Below, one piece after another: positions 45,489 to 58,441 of a stretch of 64,000 nucleotides of DNA. The translations under genes and the position numbers were made by a program. The notes under the pieces are model-generated. The model did no database searches, had not been told where the DNA came from, and saw nothing but the letters and a program-made list of their open reading frames with translations. Each line of letters opens with the position of its first letter. Position 1 is the stretch's first letter. Origin of the DNA: Avena insularis (lineage: Eukaryota; Streptophyta; Magnoliopsida; Poales; Poaceae); NCBI GenBank assembly GCA_023614405.1, contig CM042684.1, positions 466,373,650 to 466,437,649 of the forward strand, given 5' to 3'.

Positions 45489-48400
45489 TGTAACATCCCT
45501 AAAAATCATGTTTTAAAACTCATTCATATCATTCTTGCATCATTCATTCATATAGGGTTTTTCTCAAAATTATTTAGAGGCAGAAGTTTGAGATATGATT
45601 TCATGTGGGCATTTTATCTCAATTGGCCATCACCCTTTGGGTTTTGTTTGTTTAGGGACTTGTTTGCTTGCCTCCATGATTGGAAAGATTAGGAGTAGCA
45701 TTTAAACCCAAGATTCCAATTTAGAAATATTTTCTAAACCCTATTCCAAATTTTTGCAAAGAGACAAAGTCTCCGTTTATTTCAAAGACCCAAGCTTGAC
45801 CAAGCCTTGCAAGGTGACCACATGGTTATTTGACTGCATTTGAACCCACAAGAACCCTGCAAAAATCCCCAAAGAAGTTTGAATTCAAAAGGATTTGAAT
45901 TCATATCAAATTCATTCCAGAAAATGAAATTAGAAAAGAAAAGGCTAAGCAAAAGAAAAGGTCAGCATGGTCGAATCTGGCCCAGCAATGATGAAGCCCA
46001 AAGAAGCCCACCCGGGATCTCCTTTTACTTCTCTCACCTTGAGCCCACGCAGACGACGACAAGCCGACCCCCCACTGCACTCAGCCTCCCTGGCGACAAA
46101 GTGCCTTCTCCACGTCACCGTCGTCTCCACCCGCACGACCCGTTCATCCCCAAATCAACGCGAGCGTTTCTGTGTTTAAATTCGCGGCGTCAATTCGAGT
46201 TATTGGCCGAGTGATTCTCGCTCGTGACCAGGCTATAAGAACCCCCTCTGTTCCCTCTCTCTTCTCCCTCAAACCCCGAACCCAGAGCGCCACCAGGCTG
46301 CGTGTATTGCTCTCTGAAACCCCGCCGTCTCCGACGATCCGGGCGACCTCGTGAGTCCAGAGCTCCTCCGCCTCGTTCTTGCAAACTGATTCAGTGAATC
46401 CCTGCGCATCTTTTAACACATTCCGTTTGCTCTCGCATGGACCATAGCTCCGGCAACATCATCGACTAGTCGCCACCGACGTCTGCACAAACTCCGGCGA
46501 ACTCTAGTGGTAAGTACAGACCGCCCCGCGCCTCCTAGTTCATGCTCACTACTTCGCCTTGACCCTGTGAACCTAACCGTGTCCTCGACTTGCCTTGGGG
46601 TGATCCACAGCGACGTCCCCGACGACCACCCGACGCACCCGACGCCGCCACGAACTCCGGTGAGCAATCACAGCCGTGCCCGAGCGCCCCTTGACCAACC
46701 GCGAGTACGACAAGCTTCGCCGTGACCTCCTGAGCCCGGTGAGCTACTCCTCGATCTTCCTTACTCTCTGCATCATCGGCAACGTCGTTGACCGACGGTT
46801 CCGCCGCCGGTAGCCACCGCTCCGCCCATCTGTGGCGAGCAGCGATTGTTAGATCTGGATCGAACGCCTACGATAGATCACTTAAACCCGAAGCGGTACG
46901 CGATCTGAGCCGCACCTGCCCCTTTAGATCCTACGGCTGTGGAGCTCGATCCAGCGCGAACCGGTACGGGCGAATAAGAATAAGACGCGTGGCTAGGTTA
47001 GATCTGAGAATAGAATTTAAAACCAGAAATTTGATCCAAATTCAAATGCCTATATCTTTTGAATGCCACGTTGGAATTTTGCAAACTTTATACCGTTGGA
47101 TTCAGAAAAACAAGACCTTTCTGCCTATCCTTTTTGTTTAGCATATAGTAACCATTAGATGTGCTAAAATTGCAGAGACTTGTTTGAGGCCATTTTAAGT
47201 ATAGATTTAGTTTAGTATTTTTGTTTTAGGGTTATTTAAGTTGTCTTGGATATAATTGTGACTTGTTTAGATTCTGTAAACATGCACTTGCTTGGTTGAA
47301 GTTTTCAAAAATCATCACTTGGTAGAATTCATGCATGCATGCATTCATAATACTTTTGTTTGTATATATTTGTGTGTAATTGTATGCTACAACTTTGTGT
47401 GTAGATTTTGCTAGTGATTGTGATTGTGACGAGTGCTACTCTCCACACTACCAAGGCAAGTGATATCATCATGAATATTCCATTCCTATATTTTTATATA
47501 TGCATTAGTATTATTTTTCTAAGTATAGGACTTGCATGGTTTTAGCTAAGTACAAGCTATGCTTTGGGAAAACCTATTAGATTAAGCCTTAGTGAAATTT
47601 CCTAAGTCCAGATTCCTATTACTATCATGCTTAGCCTAGCTACTAGAAAACAAGGGTGGTTTATATATTCACTATGGAAAAATTTCTAAGTCTAAGGACT
47701 TATGTTTTTGGTAAAATAAAACAACTAAGTTAATGAACCACCTGGGTGGAATGGAAGGAATGGCTTATGTTGAGTGGTTCACAAGGCCAGGGACTGGCTT
47801 GTGTATCTCACTTGTGGATGGCCACCCAGGAAACAAAGAGATTTGAGATGTCAAATGTTGAAAAGCTTCAAGTGCAACCACTTGGCATTATGGGCTCTGC
47901 CATGATCTTAGGATGCTGGAACTTAGTCTTTTGGACAGTGGGTGGTAGATGGGATGATAGGTTGGAACGCGTCCATTTGACTAAGGAAAGGCTCAAGGAT
48001 CATCCTTGGGAAACCAAGGCTTGTGGGAAAGTGCACCACCTCTGCAGTGTAAAACCTAAGTACTTAGCCATGTCCCGTAAAGGACAATTTGAGCATCAAG
48101 ACATGGAAACTTCAAGAATCTCATCACTCCAATTTCTAAATAAAACTTGAGGGTGAACAAAGGGATAAAAGGATCTTCAACATGGATTGCTAGATGCCCT
48201 GAGTGGATCTAGAGTCTTTGTTGATAGATACCTTGGGTGTTTTTGCCAAGAAAGGATCTTCTATCTTTGAATTGTAGATGCCTTGAGAGGATATTCAGTC
48301 TTGATGGATAGAAGTCTTGATTGGTTTTTGTCAACAAGTTTTAGTATTTTCAAAAGTTAAGGAAAAATCTATTTTGAGCAATGCAAGCCTAAGCTCCACC

Positions 48401-48782
48401 AGCCAAATGCATATAGTATTATAGTCCACTTAAAATATATTAAGGTATCACTTGCCAATACTATTCCAAAGTAATGACCCTTTTGGCTGTAACATATGAT
48501 GTTGCGAGTTACTCTGATGATGATTAGGTGTCATGAGTCTACACTCAACATGCTTGCCTGTGGCACATGAAGATGAAGACTTATGTTTATTTACTTATTC
48601 CATAAACTCTTGTACTAGGCCTTTGGCCATGAGTTGTAAAAGACTATGTTATATCTCTGGAATGACTGTAATAAACGACCTTTGTATCTCGGTACTTCAT
48701 CTTAAACTGTGGATGCTAGCAATGATCCGAGGACTAGCATTGCAATCACAGGATCTTTTCCTTTAATAAGGAGGATCTTACA
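45489..48782 (+). repeat. 5' LTR of the chromovirus
   Basis: 3294 bases. It holds a TATA-like GCTATAAGAACC at about 46230-46241 followed by a CT-rich leader. Short open frames (for example 46788-47141 and 47746-48150) also occur in broken form in the other LTR and are not genes. The last bases GGATCTTACA are followed by GA and the PBS. Confidence 0.95.
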
Positions 48783-48784
48783 GA

Positions 48785-48802
48785 TGGTATCGAGCAACTG
48801 TG
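48785..48802 (+). promoter_or_regulatory. Primer binding site of the chromovirus
   Basis: TGGTATCGAGCAACTGTG lies two bases after the LTR. It resembles the initiator-tRNA-Met site TGGTATCAGAGC with one base missing. Confidence 0.75.
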
Positions 48803-48919
48803 TTGCTGTAGGATTATGACCCTAGGATTGGAAACCACTAAGGAAAATTTTAACTTCTTCTACACTTGTCTATTCTTCGTAAACTTTTCTAATCTTCTCC
48901 TTCTCATCTCTATTTGTAG

Positions 48920-49416
48920 ATGAACTCAAACGAAGCCGTGAAGAAAGGACCACTCATGACCATGACCTTGGAGTGTGAGACTGAGTTTCCCAAGATTCTC
49001 AAGGACCTCATGGAAACCATGGGAGTACATGGTGCAGCAGTGTACAAAGGCTTTCCAGTGATGGAGGATGGAGTGGAGTATTGGGTGCAACTTCACTTGT
49101 ACAAGAACAAGGAAGACAACCACAAAGAAAAAGGCTTCCATGTACACCAACACTTTTATGCACACCACATTCTTTGAGTCGAAAAGAAGCAGCTTGGAAG
49201 ACTATCAAGGAACTAAGTGCTAGAGTCAAGTGCAGGATGCTCAACCTCCAAAAAGACTTAGAGAAAGAGAAGGAACATACCCAAGAGTTGGAAGTCACCA
49301 ACAAATCCTTAAGAGGAGATATTATAGACTTAGTGATAGAAGCATGTGAACAAGATAGGGTGATTGCCACTAGGAACATTGTGTTAGCCACCAGATCCAA
49401 TGAGATAGGATTGTAA
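48920..49416 (+). pseudogene. Extra ORF 1 ahead of chromovirus gag
   Basis: Two overlapping frames, 48920-49177 (MNSNEAVKKGPLMTMTLE, ending near VEYWVQLHLYKNKEDNHKEK) and a second that stays open to a stop at 49414-49416 with EAAWKTIKELSARVKCRMLN and a charged coiled coil (QKDLEKEKEHTQELEVTN). One small indel near 49140-49180 would explain the split. It is not gag. It resembles in layout a grass retroelement-associated domain with a W-x-V start and a C-terminal helix, but I cannot name it. Confidence 0.5.
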
Positions 49417-49611
49417 GCGCACTTCGTTAGTTGACCACCACCTATCACCTTATTTTCCAAAATAAGACCTTAAATAAGTTTGAACCATGGTTGTTGTAAT
49501 GAATTTATGTATGCATGACTTGTGTGATTTTTGTGTTCCATGGTTATGCTTGAATGTTTGACTTGTTAAATTTAAAATTGTGTTGTTCTAACTTTTCAAT
49601 CTTATAAATAG

Positions 49612-50404
49612 ATGCCTATTGCCATCAAGACTGCTGAGGAGTTCAGTTACCCGTTTTGGTCCTCGTATCGTAGAGCTTACTACTTTACTCGATCTCCCTC
49701 TTCCTATCATTACGGTGCACCCACTCACCAAGTTTGAGAGGAAGGACCTTTGGGGCTTCAAGGTGAACTAGCCAGGACGCCAGGCAGAGCCTACTACGGA
49801 GGCCATCATCTTCAAGCTTATGCACGATGACAGGGAGAGAGGCATGGAGGTTGTCATGCAGGATCTGATAGGACGACTATTAGGACGTCACTCCCGACAG
49901 GTTAGAGGCACTCACTTCCACGCCTTCGGAAGGCGTGATGATGACGGAGAGTCCATTGACTTTGAGGACGACTCGAGGGTCACAGCAGAGCCGTCACTGC
50001 ACCTCCAGGACTTAGAGACTCTTATTAGGCACGCGTGGATACCGATGGGACCAACGTCATGCTTAGTAATGACGAGCTCAGTGCAGCTTGAGAAGGACAA
50101 GCTCTTCAAAGAAAGACGAGATAGTCAAGGAGATGGAGGCAAAGTTCGAGACCCAAGACCGTAAGTTCAAGAGTCAAGAGAAGCGTGTCCAGGATAGGAA
50201 CAAGAGGATTCGTGATATGACGAGGAACTACGGTCAAGGACTTCGAAGTTAGAGCAGCAGACAGTAATTGAGAGGCTTCGTTCCCAGAAGAGGGCTCTCA
50301 AGGCCAAGATCGACTCTTTGAACACTACCATCGAGGAGAACAAGACCGCAATGGAGAACGCAGGTCTTACCTTTGTCGAGGAGGAGATTGATGCCGACGA
50401 GTAG
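49612..50404 (+). pseudogene. Extra ORF 2 ahead of chromovirus gag
   Basis: Begins MPIAIKTAEEFSYPFW at 49612 after an intron-like AG (CTTATAAATAG). Pieces: a frame ending at about 49738, then 49820-50164 (RLLGRHSRQVRGTHFHAFGR, DDDGESIDFEDDSR), then Lys/Glu-rich heptads to ENAGLTFVEEEIDADE with TAG at 50402-50404. Several indels split it. It may be the second exon of the previous ORF: a spliced accessory protein with a long coiled coil. Function unknown. Confidence 0.45.
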
Positions 50405-50635
50405 ATTTGACTACTCAGTTATCTTTATTTTCCGCACTTGTTATTTGAGAACTTATTGTTGGACCATCCGACATGTGGATGGCTTGCCACTTGTATGTTT
50501 GTACTTTGAGATTTTTGTTATCTTGTTGTTTAGATTTTATCCTTGTATTGCCTTGCTATGTTTGCTAGTGTGATGTATTGTGCATAAAACATGTAAGGGT
50601 ATCTCATTCTTATCTCTATATGAATAAAACCACAG
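50405..50635. other. Spacer before chromovirus gag
   Basis: AT-rich leader with no coding signal; the gag ATG follows at 50636. Confidence 0.5.
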
Positions 50636-51660
50636 ATGCCTCCCCGTCGCGCAAACACCAACCCCAACCCCAACATTACCCCGGAAATGCAACAAATGAT
50701 GAATGCGCAGACACAGCTTATGCAAATGATGACGACGTTCATCCAGAACCAGAATAACAACAACAACAACCCCAATCCCAACAACAACGACAACAACAAC
50801 AACCCTCCAGGTTTTGATATGCTCACCAGATTTCTGCGTCTAAGGCCAGCTAAGTTTTCGGGAACGACTGATCCCATGGTGGCCAATGATTGGCTACGTT
50901 CTGTGAACAAAGACTTAGTGACCGTAGGATGCACAGATGCTGAAAAGGTCAGGTTTGCAGCACATCTGTTGGAAGGACCAGCCGCAGCATGGTGGGACAA
51001 TTTCCAGATTACCACGCCTATTGATGAGGTGACTTGGGCTATCTTTGAAGATGGATTTCGTACTACTCATATCTCACCAGGTATGATGAGCCTGAAAAAG
51101 AAGGAATTTCACAACCTGAAGCAGCGCCACAGTGATGGCTGAATATATTGAAGAGTTCAACAATCATGGCGCTATGCACCGGATGAGGTTGACACGATGC
51201 CAAAAGGAAGGAAAAGTTTCGAAGGCTTGAATGATGAGCTAAATCTGCAGGTATGCGTGGCGTATGTTCCAACTTATCGATCATCAGTGTGACAAGGCTG
51301 TTATGGAGAATAAAATGAAGCAAGTCGAGAGTAAGAAGAGGAAACACTCCGACAAGCACAGCTCGGGATCATCTCATAAACGATCTCACCATGATGATAG
51401 TGTCAGCTCAGGATCCCACAAACATGAGAAGTTTAACAAACACCACAATCACAACCGTCATGACAACAAGCATCATCGCAGTCATGAAAATGATAAGTAC
51501 AAGAACCACAAGAGTGGATATAAGAGCCACCACAGTGGAAGTGGAAGTCAGCCTAAGACGGACATCACCGGTCGAATGCTACAAGTGCAAGAAAGTGGGG
51601 CATTATGCTAATAAGTGCCAAAAGAAAGTTGAAGGACCTAACAAGCCAAATCCTTTTCGG
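50636..51660 (+). pseudogene. gag of the chromovirus
   Basis: The open frame 50636-51142 starts MPPRRANTNPNP, has an Asn/Pro-rich low-complexity run (about residues 40-60), then the capsid domain (RLRPAKFSGTTDPMVANDWL, HLLEGPAAAWWDNFQ). A frame change near 51137 and others to about 51300 interrupt it. A His/Ser/Lys-rich tail (51300-51550) leads to a canonical zinc knuckle CYKCKKVGHYANKC in the frame 51391-52098, which joins gag to protease. Confidence 0.85.
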
Positions 51661-52098
51661 AAAGGACAGGTTAACCACATCAATGTGGAGGAGGTCTTTG
51701 AAGAGCACGATCAGTATGGTAAGTTCAGACTCAATTCCATCTCAGCATTTGTACTCTTTGACCTTGGTGCATCTCATTCATTCATATCTAAAGCATTTGT
51801 CGAAAGAAATGAACTACCGGTAGAAACCATTGGGTGTCCTATAAGAGTAAGTTCTCCTGGTGGAGAAATGATAGTAAACTCAGGATGCCATGACCTAGTC
51901 ATAGAGTTTGGAAAATATAAGTTTCCAGTGAACCTAATAATCCTAAATTCCCAAGGATTGGATGTGATTTTGGGAATGGATTGGATGACTAAGTATAAGG
52001 GAGTACTAGATTGTGCAAATCATACAGTTTCACTCACAACTCCTGAAGGTAAGAGGATAATATTCAAGTCTAACTTTAAATCAAAAGGAGTAAGCTAA
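51660..52098 (+). pseudogene. Protease of the chromovirus
   Basis: Within the frame 51391-52098: FVLFDLGASHSFISKAF (active-site D-x-G-A-S, with leucine in place of the usual serine or threonine) and GLDVILGMDWMTKYKGVLDC. TAA at 52096-52098 ends the frame just before RT. The sequence type is chromovirus, Tekay group. Confidence 0.8.
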
Positions 52099-52124
52099 AT
52101 TCTCTTAAGGGGTTAGCATGGACA

Positions 52125-53090
52125 ATGTGCCAATTGTGTGAGTATCCGGATGTGTTCCGGAAGAGTTACAGAATGCCACCAGATAGAGATGTGGAGTTTA
52201 TAATAGAATTGGTACCAGGATCCGGGCCAAGAGCAAAAAGACCTTATAAAATGTCGGTTGAACTTAAGGAACTCAAGAAACAACTTGGAGAACAATTGCG
52301 TAAAGGATTCATCCAGCCAAGTTCTTCATCTTGGGGAGCTCCAGTTTTGTTCGTAGAAAAGAGAGATAGAACTCAAAGACTATGCATAGATTACCGTTCT
52401 CTCAACGAGGTAACCATCAAGAACAAATATCCTTTTCCAAGAATCAATGATTTGTTTGATCAGCTAGAAGGAGCTTGTGTGTTCTCAAAGATTGACCTTC
52501 GGTCAGGTTATTTTCAACTCAAGATAAGAGAGCAAGACATACCTAAAACAGCATTTACCACGAGGTATGGATTGTATGAGTACACTGTGATGCCTTTTGG
52601 ATTAACCAACGCTCCAGCATACTTCATGAATATGATGAATAAAGTGTTCATGGAATTTCTCGACAAGTTTGTTGTCGTTTTCATCGATGACATCTTAGTC
52701 TACTCCAAGAGCAAGGAAGAACATGAAAGACATCTATGCTTGATACTTGAGAAACTAAGGGAACATAAACTTTATGCCAAGTTCAGCAAGTGTGAGTTTT
52801 GGTTAGAGTAAGTTGGATTTCTTGGTCATGTTATGACAAAGGATGGTGTAGCAGTTGACCCTGCTAAGGTTTCAGCCGTAACAGAATGGGAATCTCCTAA
52901 GAATGTAAAAGAGGTTCGTACTTTCCTTGGTTTAGCAGGTTACTACAGAAGGTTCATTGAAAATTTTTCTAAGGTTGCTAAACCAATGACAGAATTGTTA
53001 AAGAAAGATAAGAAATTTGCTTGGTCTGAAGGATGTGAACTCAGCTTTCAAGAACTAAAGAAGAGACTTGTGTCAAGCAGCCAGGTTACC
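52125..53090 (+). pseudogene. Reverse transcriptase of the chromovirus
   Basis: Open 52125-52811: [83 protein letters not shown] (catalytic F-I-D-D). One TAA (52809-52811) after [10 protein letters not shown] interrupts it; the same frame then goes on ([40 protein letters not shown]) to about 53090, where the frame shifts. Confidence 0.9.
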
Positions 53091-53460
53091 AGATTTGGAA
53101 AAGGATTTCCAGGTATATTGTGATGCTTCTCATCAAGGATTAGGTGCCGTACTTATGCAAGGCGGAAAAGTTGTGGCATATGCCTCGAGACAACTCAAAA
53201 CTCATGAAGTAAATTATCCTACTCATGATTTAGAGTTAGCCGCTGTTGTCCATGCACTCAAAACATGGAGACATTACCTTTTGGGAAAACGTTGTGAAGT
53301 ATTCACCGATCATAAGAGTTTGAAATATATCTTCACCCAGAAGGAGATCAATATGAGACAAAGAAGATGGCTAGAACTTATCAAGGATTACGATTTGAGT
53401 TTGCAATACCACCCCGGTAAAGCAAATGTAGTAGCAGATGCTCTAAGTCGTAAAGCGATT
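53068..53460 (+). pseudogene. RNase H of the chromovirus
   Basis: First part of the open frame 53068-54285: [16 protein letters not shown] (first Asp), [20 protein letters not shown] (Glu), [14 protein letters not shown] (Asp) and [13 protein letters not shown] (last Asp). All four catalytic positions are present. Confidence 0.9.
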
Positions 53461-54506
53461 GTAAATGGTCTTACCAAAGGTGAATTGCCAGATGACTTGT
53501 GTAAGCAATTCAAGGAACTCAGGTTGGAGATTGTGCCGGAAGGACATCTCATGTCTTTGGATGTTCAACCCACTCTGGATAAGATTAAAGAAGCCCAAAA
53601 GACGGATAAAGAAATCGAAGAGATCAAGGAAAGGATTAGCCAAGGGAAAGCTAAAAGTTTCCATATGGACGAACAAGGTACTTTATGGCACGAGAAACGT
53701 ATTTGTGTTCCACAAAATCCGGAAATGCGGAAACTGATTTTACAAGAAGCCCATAACTCTCCGTATTCTATTCACCCAGGAAACACCAAAATGTATATGG
53801 ATATGAAAGAAAGATTTTGGTGGAACAATCTTAAAAGGGACATCGCCGAACACATTGCCTTGTGTGACGTGTGTAGTAGAGTGAAAGCGGAGCATCAGAA
53901 ACCAGCAGGTTTGCTTCAACCAATGCCTATTCCTGAGTGGAAGTGGGAAAATATCGGTATGGATTTCATTACTGGATTACCAAGGACCAGGTCAGGGTAT
54001 GATTCCATATGGGTAATAGTAGATCGCCTAACTAAAGTGGCTCATTTTATACCCGTAAAGACAACTTATACCAGTACAAAGTTAGCCAAAATCTACATGA
54101 GCAGAATTGTATGCCTCCACGGTGTACCTAAGAGTATTGTGTCTGATAGAGGAACTCAGTTCACTTCTCACTTTTGGAGACAGCTTCATGAATCTCTAGG
54201 AACGAAGTTGGAATTCAGCAAGCTTTTCATCCTCAAACTGATGGACAAACAGAAAGGACTAATCAAATTCTTGAAGACATGTTGAGGGCATGTGCCCTGG
54301 ACTATGGAGCAAGTTGGGATGAAAGTCTGCCTTACGCAGAGTTCTCTTACAACAACAGTCACCAATCTAGTATTGGGATGGCACCATTTGAGTTTCTATA
54401 CGGAAGAAGTGTACCACCCATTGCTATGGAATGGTGTGGGAGAAAGAAGTTTGGACCAGACCTTATCAAAGACGCAAGAAAAGTCAAATTGGTTAGAGAC
54501 AGTTGA
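53461..54506 (+). pseudogene. Integrase of the chromovirus
   Basis: The zinc domain has [15 protein letters not shown] and [14 protein letters not shown] (H-H-C-C complete). The core has [20 protein letters not shown], a [20 protein letters not shown] stretch and [14 protein letters not shown] (both Asp). A deletion near 54220 shifts the frame before the glutamate motif, which is read in the next frame ([24 protein letters not shown]). The rest is 54279-54506 (YAEFSYNNSHQSSIGMAPFE, FLYGRSVPP). Confidence 0.9.
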
Positions 54507-55030
54507 AGATAGCATAGTCTCGACAAAAGCTACGCAGATGCTAAGCGAGAGAAGTCACTTACGAAGTTGGGGATAGAGCTTATCTTAGAGTATCACTACT
54601 TCGTGGAGTAAAAGATTTGGAGTCAAAGGAAAGTTAGCACCAAGATATGTGGGACCATTCAACATTTTAAGTCGCAAGGAGAAGCTGCATATGAAATCGA
54701 ACTGCCAAAGATCTTTACTAGCATCCATAATGTTTTTCATGTGAGCCAGCTCAAGAAATGTCACCCGAAATGGAAGAAACATCTTTGAAAGATACCATAT
54801 CTTTGGAAGAAGTTCAACTAGAAAGTGATCTCACCTATGAAGAAAAGCTCACAAGATACTTGAGACCACGTAAAGAGTCACAAGAACAAAGACTATCAAG
54901 TTTTGCAAAGTACAATGGAATCATCATTCCGAAGAAGAAGCAACATGGGAAAGAGAAGATGATCTTCGGAAAGACCACCCTCACCTATTTGCTAGCCAAT
55001 CCGAATCTCGAGGGCGAGATTCATTTTAAG
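54507..55030 (+). pseudogene. Integrase C-terminus and chromodomain of the chromovirus
   Basis: Fragments near 54640-54750 give the integrase tail (GPFNIL, YEIELPK, VFHVSQLKKCHP-like). Then SDLTYEEKLTRYL leads, after frame changes, to KVQWNHHSEEEATWEREDDL (about 54920-54975), a chromodomain of the degenerate plant type that targets integration to heterochromatin. Its end overlaps the purine tract before the 3' LTR (TTTTAAGGGGG, 55024-55034). Confidence 0.7.
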
Positions 55031-55041
55031 GGGGTTAGATT

Positions 55042-58000
55042 TGTAACATCCCTAAAAATCATGTTTTAAAACACATTCATATCATTCTTGCATCATTCAT
55101 TCATATAGGGTTTTTCTCAAAATCATTTAGAGGCAGAAGTTTGAGCTATGATTTCATGTGGGCATTTTATCTCAATTGGCCATCACCCTTTGGGTTTTGT
55201 TTGTTTAGGGACTTGTTTGCTTGCCTCCATGATTGGAAAGATTAGGAGTAGCATTTAAACCCAAGATTCCAATTTAGAAATATTTTCTAAACCCTATTCC
55301 AAATTTTCGCAAAGAGATAAAGTCTCCGTTTATTTCAAAGACCCAAGCTTGACCAAGCCTTGCAAGGTGACCACATGGTTATTTGACTGCATTTGAACCC
55401 ACAAGAACCCTGCAAAAATCCCCAAAGAAGTTTGAATTCAAAAGGATTTGAATTCATATCAAATTCATTCCAGAAAATGAAATTAGAAAAAGAAAAAGGC
55501 TAAGCAAAAGAAAAAGGCCGCGCGGTCAGAATCTGGCCCAGCAGCGGATGAAGCCCAGCAAGCCCACCCGGGATCTCCTTTTTACTTCTCTCACGCGCGA
55601 GCCCACGCAGACAGACGCTGACAAGCCGACCCCACCTGCACTCCAGGCCTCACGACAAAGTGCCTTCTCCACGTCACCGTCGTCTCCACCCGCACGACCC
55701 GTTCATCCCCAAATCAACGCGAGCGTTTCTGTGTTTAAATTCGCGGCGTCAATTCGAGTTATTGGCCGAGTGATTCTCGCTCGTGACCAGGCTATAAGAA
55801 CCCCCTCTGTTCCCTCTCTCTTCTCCCTCAAACCCCGAACCCAGAGCGCCACCAGGCTGCGTGTATTGCTCTCTGAAACCCCGCCGTCTCCGACGACCGC
55901 GCCGGCGAATTCCGGTGAGTCCAGAGCTCCCCTCTGCCTCTCGTTCTTGCAAACTGATTCAGTGAATCCCTGCGCATCTTTTAACACATTCCGTTTGCTC
56001 TCGCATGGACCATAGCTCCGGCAACATCATCGACTAGTCGCCACCGACGTCTGCACAAACTCCGGCGAACTCTAGTGGTAAGTACAGACCGCCCCGCGCC
56101 TCCTAGTTCATGCTCACTACTTCGCCTTGACCCTGTGAACCTAACCGTGTCCTCGACTTGCCTTGGGGTGATCCACGACGTCCCGACGACCACCCGGACG
56201 CACCCGACGCGCCACGAACTCCGGTGAGCAATCACAGCCGTGCCGGCGCCCTTGACCAACGCCAGTACGACAAGCTTCGCCGTGACCTCCTGAGCCCGGT
56301 GAGCTACTCCTCGATCTTCCTTACTCTGCATCATCGGCAACGTCGTTGACCGGGTTCGCCGCCAGCCACAGCTTGCCAGCCCATCTGTGGCGAGGCGCGG
56401 CGGACGTCTGGATCGAACGCCTACGATAGATCACTTAAACCCGAAGCGGTACGCGATCTGAGCCGCACCTGCCCCTTTAGATCCTACGGCTGTGGAGCTC
56501 GATCCAGCGCGAACCGGTACGGGCGAATAAGAATAAGACGCGTGGCTAGGTTAGATCTGAGAATAGAATTTAAAACCAGAAATTTGATCCAAATTCAAAT
56601 GCCTATATCTTTTGAATGCCACGTTGGAATTTTGCAAACTTTATACCGTTGGATTCAGAAAAACAAGACCTTTCTGCCTATCCTTTTTTTTAGCATATAG
56701 TAACCATTAGATGTGCTAAAATTGCAGAGACTTGTTTGAGGCCATTTTAAGTATAGATTTAGTTTAGTATTTTTGTTTTAGGGTTATTTAAGTTGTCTTG
56801 GATATAATTGTGACTTGTTTAGATTCTGTAAACATGCACTTGCTTGGTTGAAGTTTTCAAAAATCATCACTTGGTAGAATTCATGCATGCATGCATTCAT
56901 AATACTTTTGTTTGTATATATTTGTGTGTAATTGTATGCTACAACTTTGTGTGTAGATTTTGCTAGTGATTGTGATTGTGACGAGTGCTACTCTCCACAC
57001 TACCAAGGCAAGTGATATCATCATGAATATTCCATTCCTATATTTTTATATATGCATTAGTATTATTTTTCTAAGTATAGGACTTGCATGGTTTTAGCTA
57101 AGTACAAGCTATGCTTTGGGAAAACCTATTAGATTAAGCCTTAGTGAAATTTCCTAAGTCCAGATTCCTATTACTATCATGCTTAGCCTAGCTACTAGAA
57201 AACAAGGGTGGTTTATATATTCACTATGGAAAAATTTCTAAGTCTAAGGACTTATGTTTTTGGTAAAATAAAACAACTAAGTTAATGAACCACCAGGTGG
57301 AATGGAAGGAATGGCTTATGTTGAGTGGTTCACAAGGCCAGTGGACCGCTTGTGTATCTCACTTGTGGATGGCCACCAGAAACAAAGAGATTTGAGATGT
57401 CAAATGTTGAAAAGCTTCAAGTGCAACCACTTGGCATTATGGACTCGCCATGATCTTAGGATGCTGGAACTTAGTCTTTTGGACAGTGGGTGGTAGATGG
57501 GATGATAGGTTGGAGCAGCGTCCATTTGACTAAGGAAAGGCTCTTGAAGGATCATCCTTGGGAAACCAAGGCTTGTGGGGAAAGTGCACCACCTCTGCAG
57601 AGTGTAAAACCTAAGTACTTAGCCATGTCCCCGTAAAGGACAATTTGAGCATCAAGACATGGAAACTTCAAGAATCTCATCACTCCAATTTCTAAATAAA
57701 ACTTGAGGGTGAACAAAGGGATAAAAGGATCTTCAGTCATGGATTGCTAGATGCCCTGAGTGGATCTAGAGTCTTTGTTGATAGATACCTTGGGTGTTTT
57801 TGCCAAGAAAGGATCTTCTATCTTTGAATTGTAGATGCCTTGAGAGGATCTTCAGTCTTGATGGATAGAAGTCTTGATTGGTTTTTGTCAACAAGTTTTA
57901 GTATTTTCAAAAGTTAAGGAAAAATCTATTTTGAGCAATGCAAGCCTAAGCTCCACCAGCCAAATGCATATAGTATTATAGTCCACTTAAAATATATTAA

Positions 58001-58340
58001 GGTATCACTTGCCAATACTATTCCAAAGTATTGACCCTTGTGGCTGTAACTTATGATGTTGCGAGTTACTCGATGATGATTAGGTGTCATGAGTCTACAC
58101 TCAACATGCTTGCCTGTGGCACATGAAGATGAAGACTTATGTTTATTTACTTATTCCATAAACTCTTGTACTAGGCCTTTGGCCATGAGTTGTAAAAGAC
58201 TATGTTATATCTCTGGAATGACTGTAATAAACGACCTTTGTATCTGTGTACTTCATCTTAAACTGTGGATGCTAGCAATGATCCAGGGACTAGCATTGCA
58301 ATCACAGGGATCTTTTCCTTTAATAAGGAGGGATCTTACA
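55042..58340 (+). repeat. 3' LTR of the chromovirus
   Basis: 3299 bases. Repeats 45489-48782. Long identical runs alternate with clusters of 1-5-base indels, mainly in homopolymers and GC-rich or CC/GG positions (for example 55500-55670, 56190-56400 and 57290-57640). Confidence 0.95.
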
Positions 58341-58345
58341 TAGTA

Positions 58346-58441
58346 CCTCCCCTCCCCCTATATATAGTGGGGGTATTTGGCCAGATAAATACACCAAATA
58401 ATCAATAAAGGGCTTCTCACTTTTGGGAGGACCTCCAATTG

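Larger units (their letters stand above)
45489..58340 (+). mobile_element. Ty3/gypsy chromovirus (Tekay/Del-like), complete
   Basis: A 12,852-base element with LTRs at 45489-48782 and 55042-58340, PBS, extra ORFs, gag, protease, RT, RNase H, integrase and a chromodomain-like end. It is inserted in the LTR of Copia B with TAGTA on both sides (45484-45488 and 58341-58345). LTRs begin TGTAACATCCC and end GGATCTTACA. They are nearly identical over long AT-rich runs, so it is the youngest insertion in the window. Confidence 0.95.

Noticed and set aside
46172..47141. Several frames in the chromovirus LTR
   Set aside because: The same frames are shortened or shifted in the other LTR (55703-56349), so no coding constraint.
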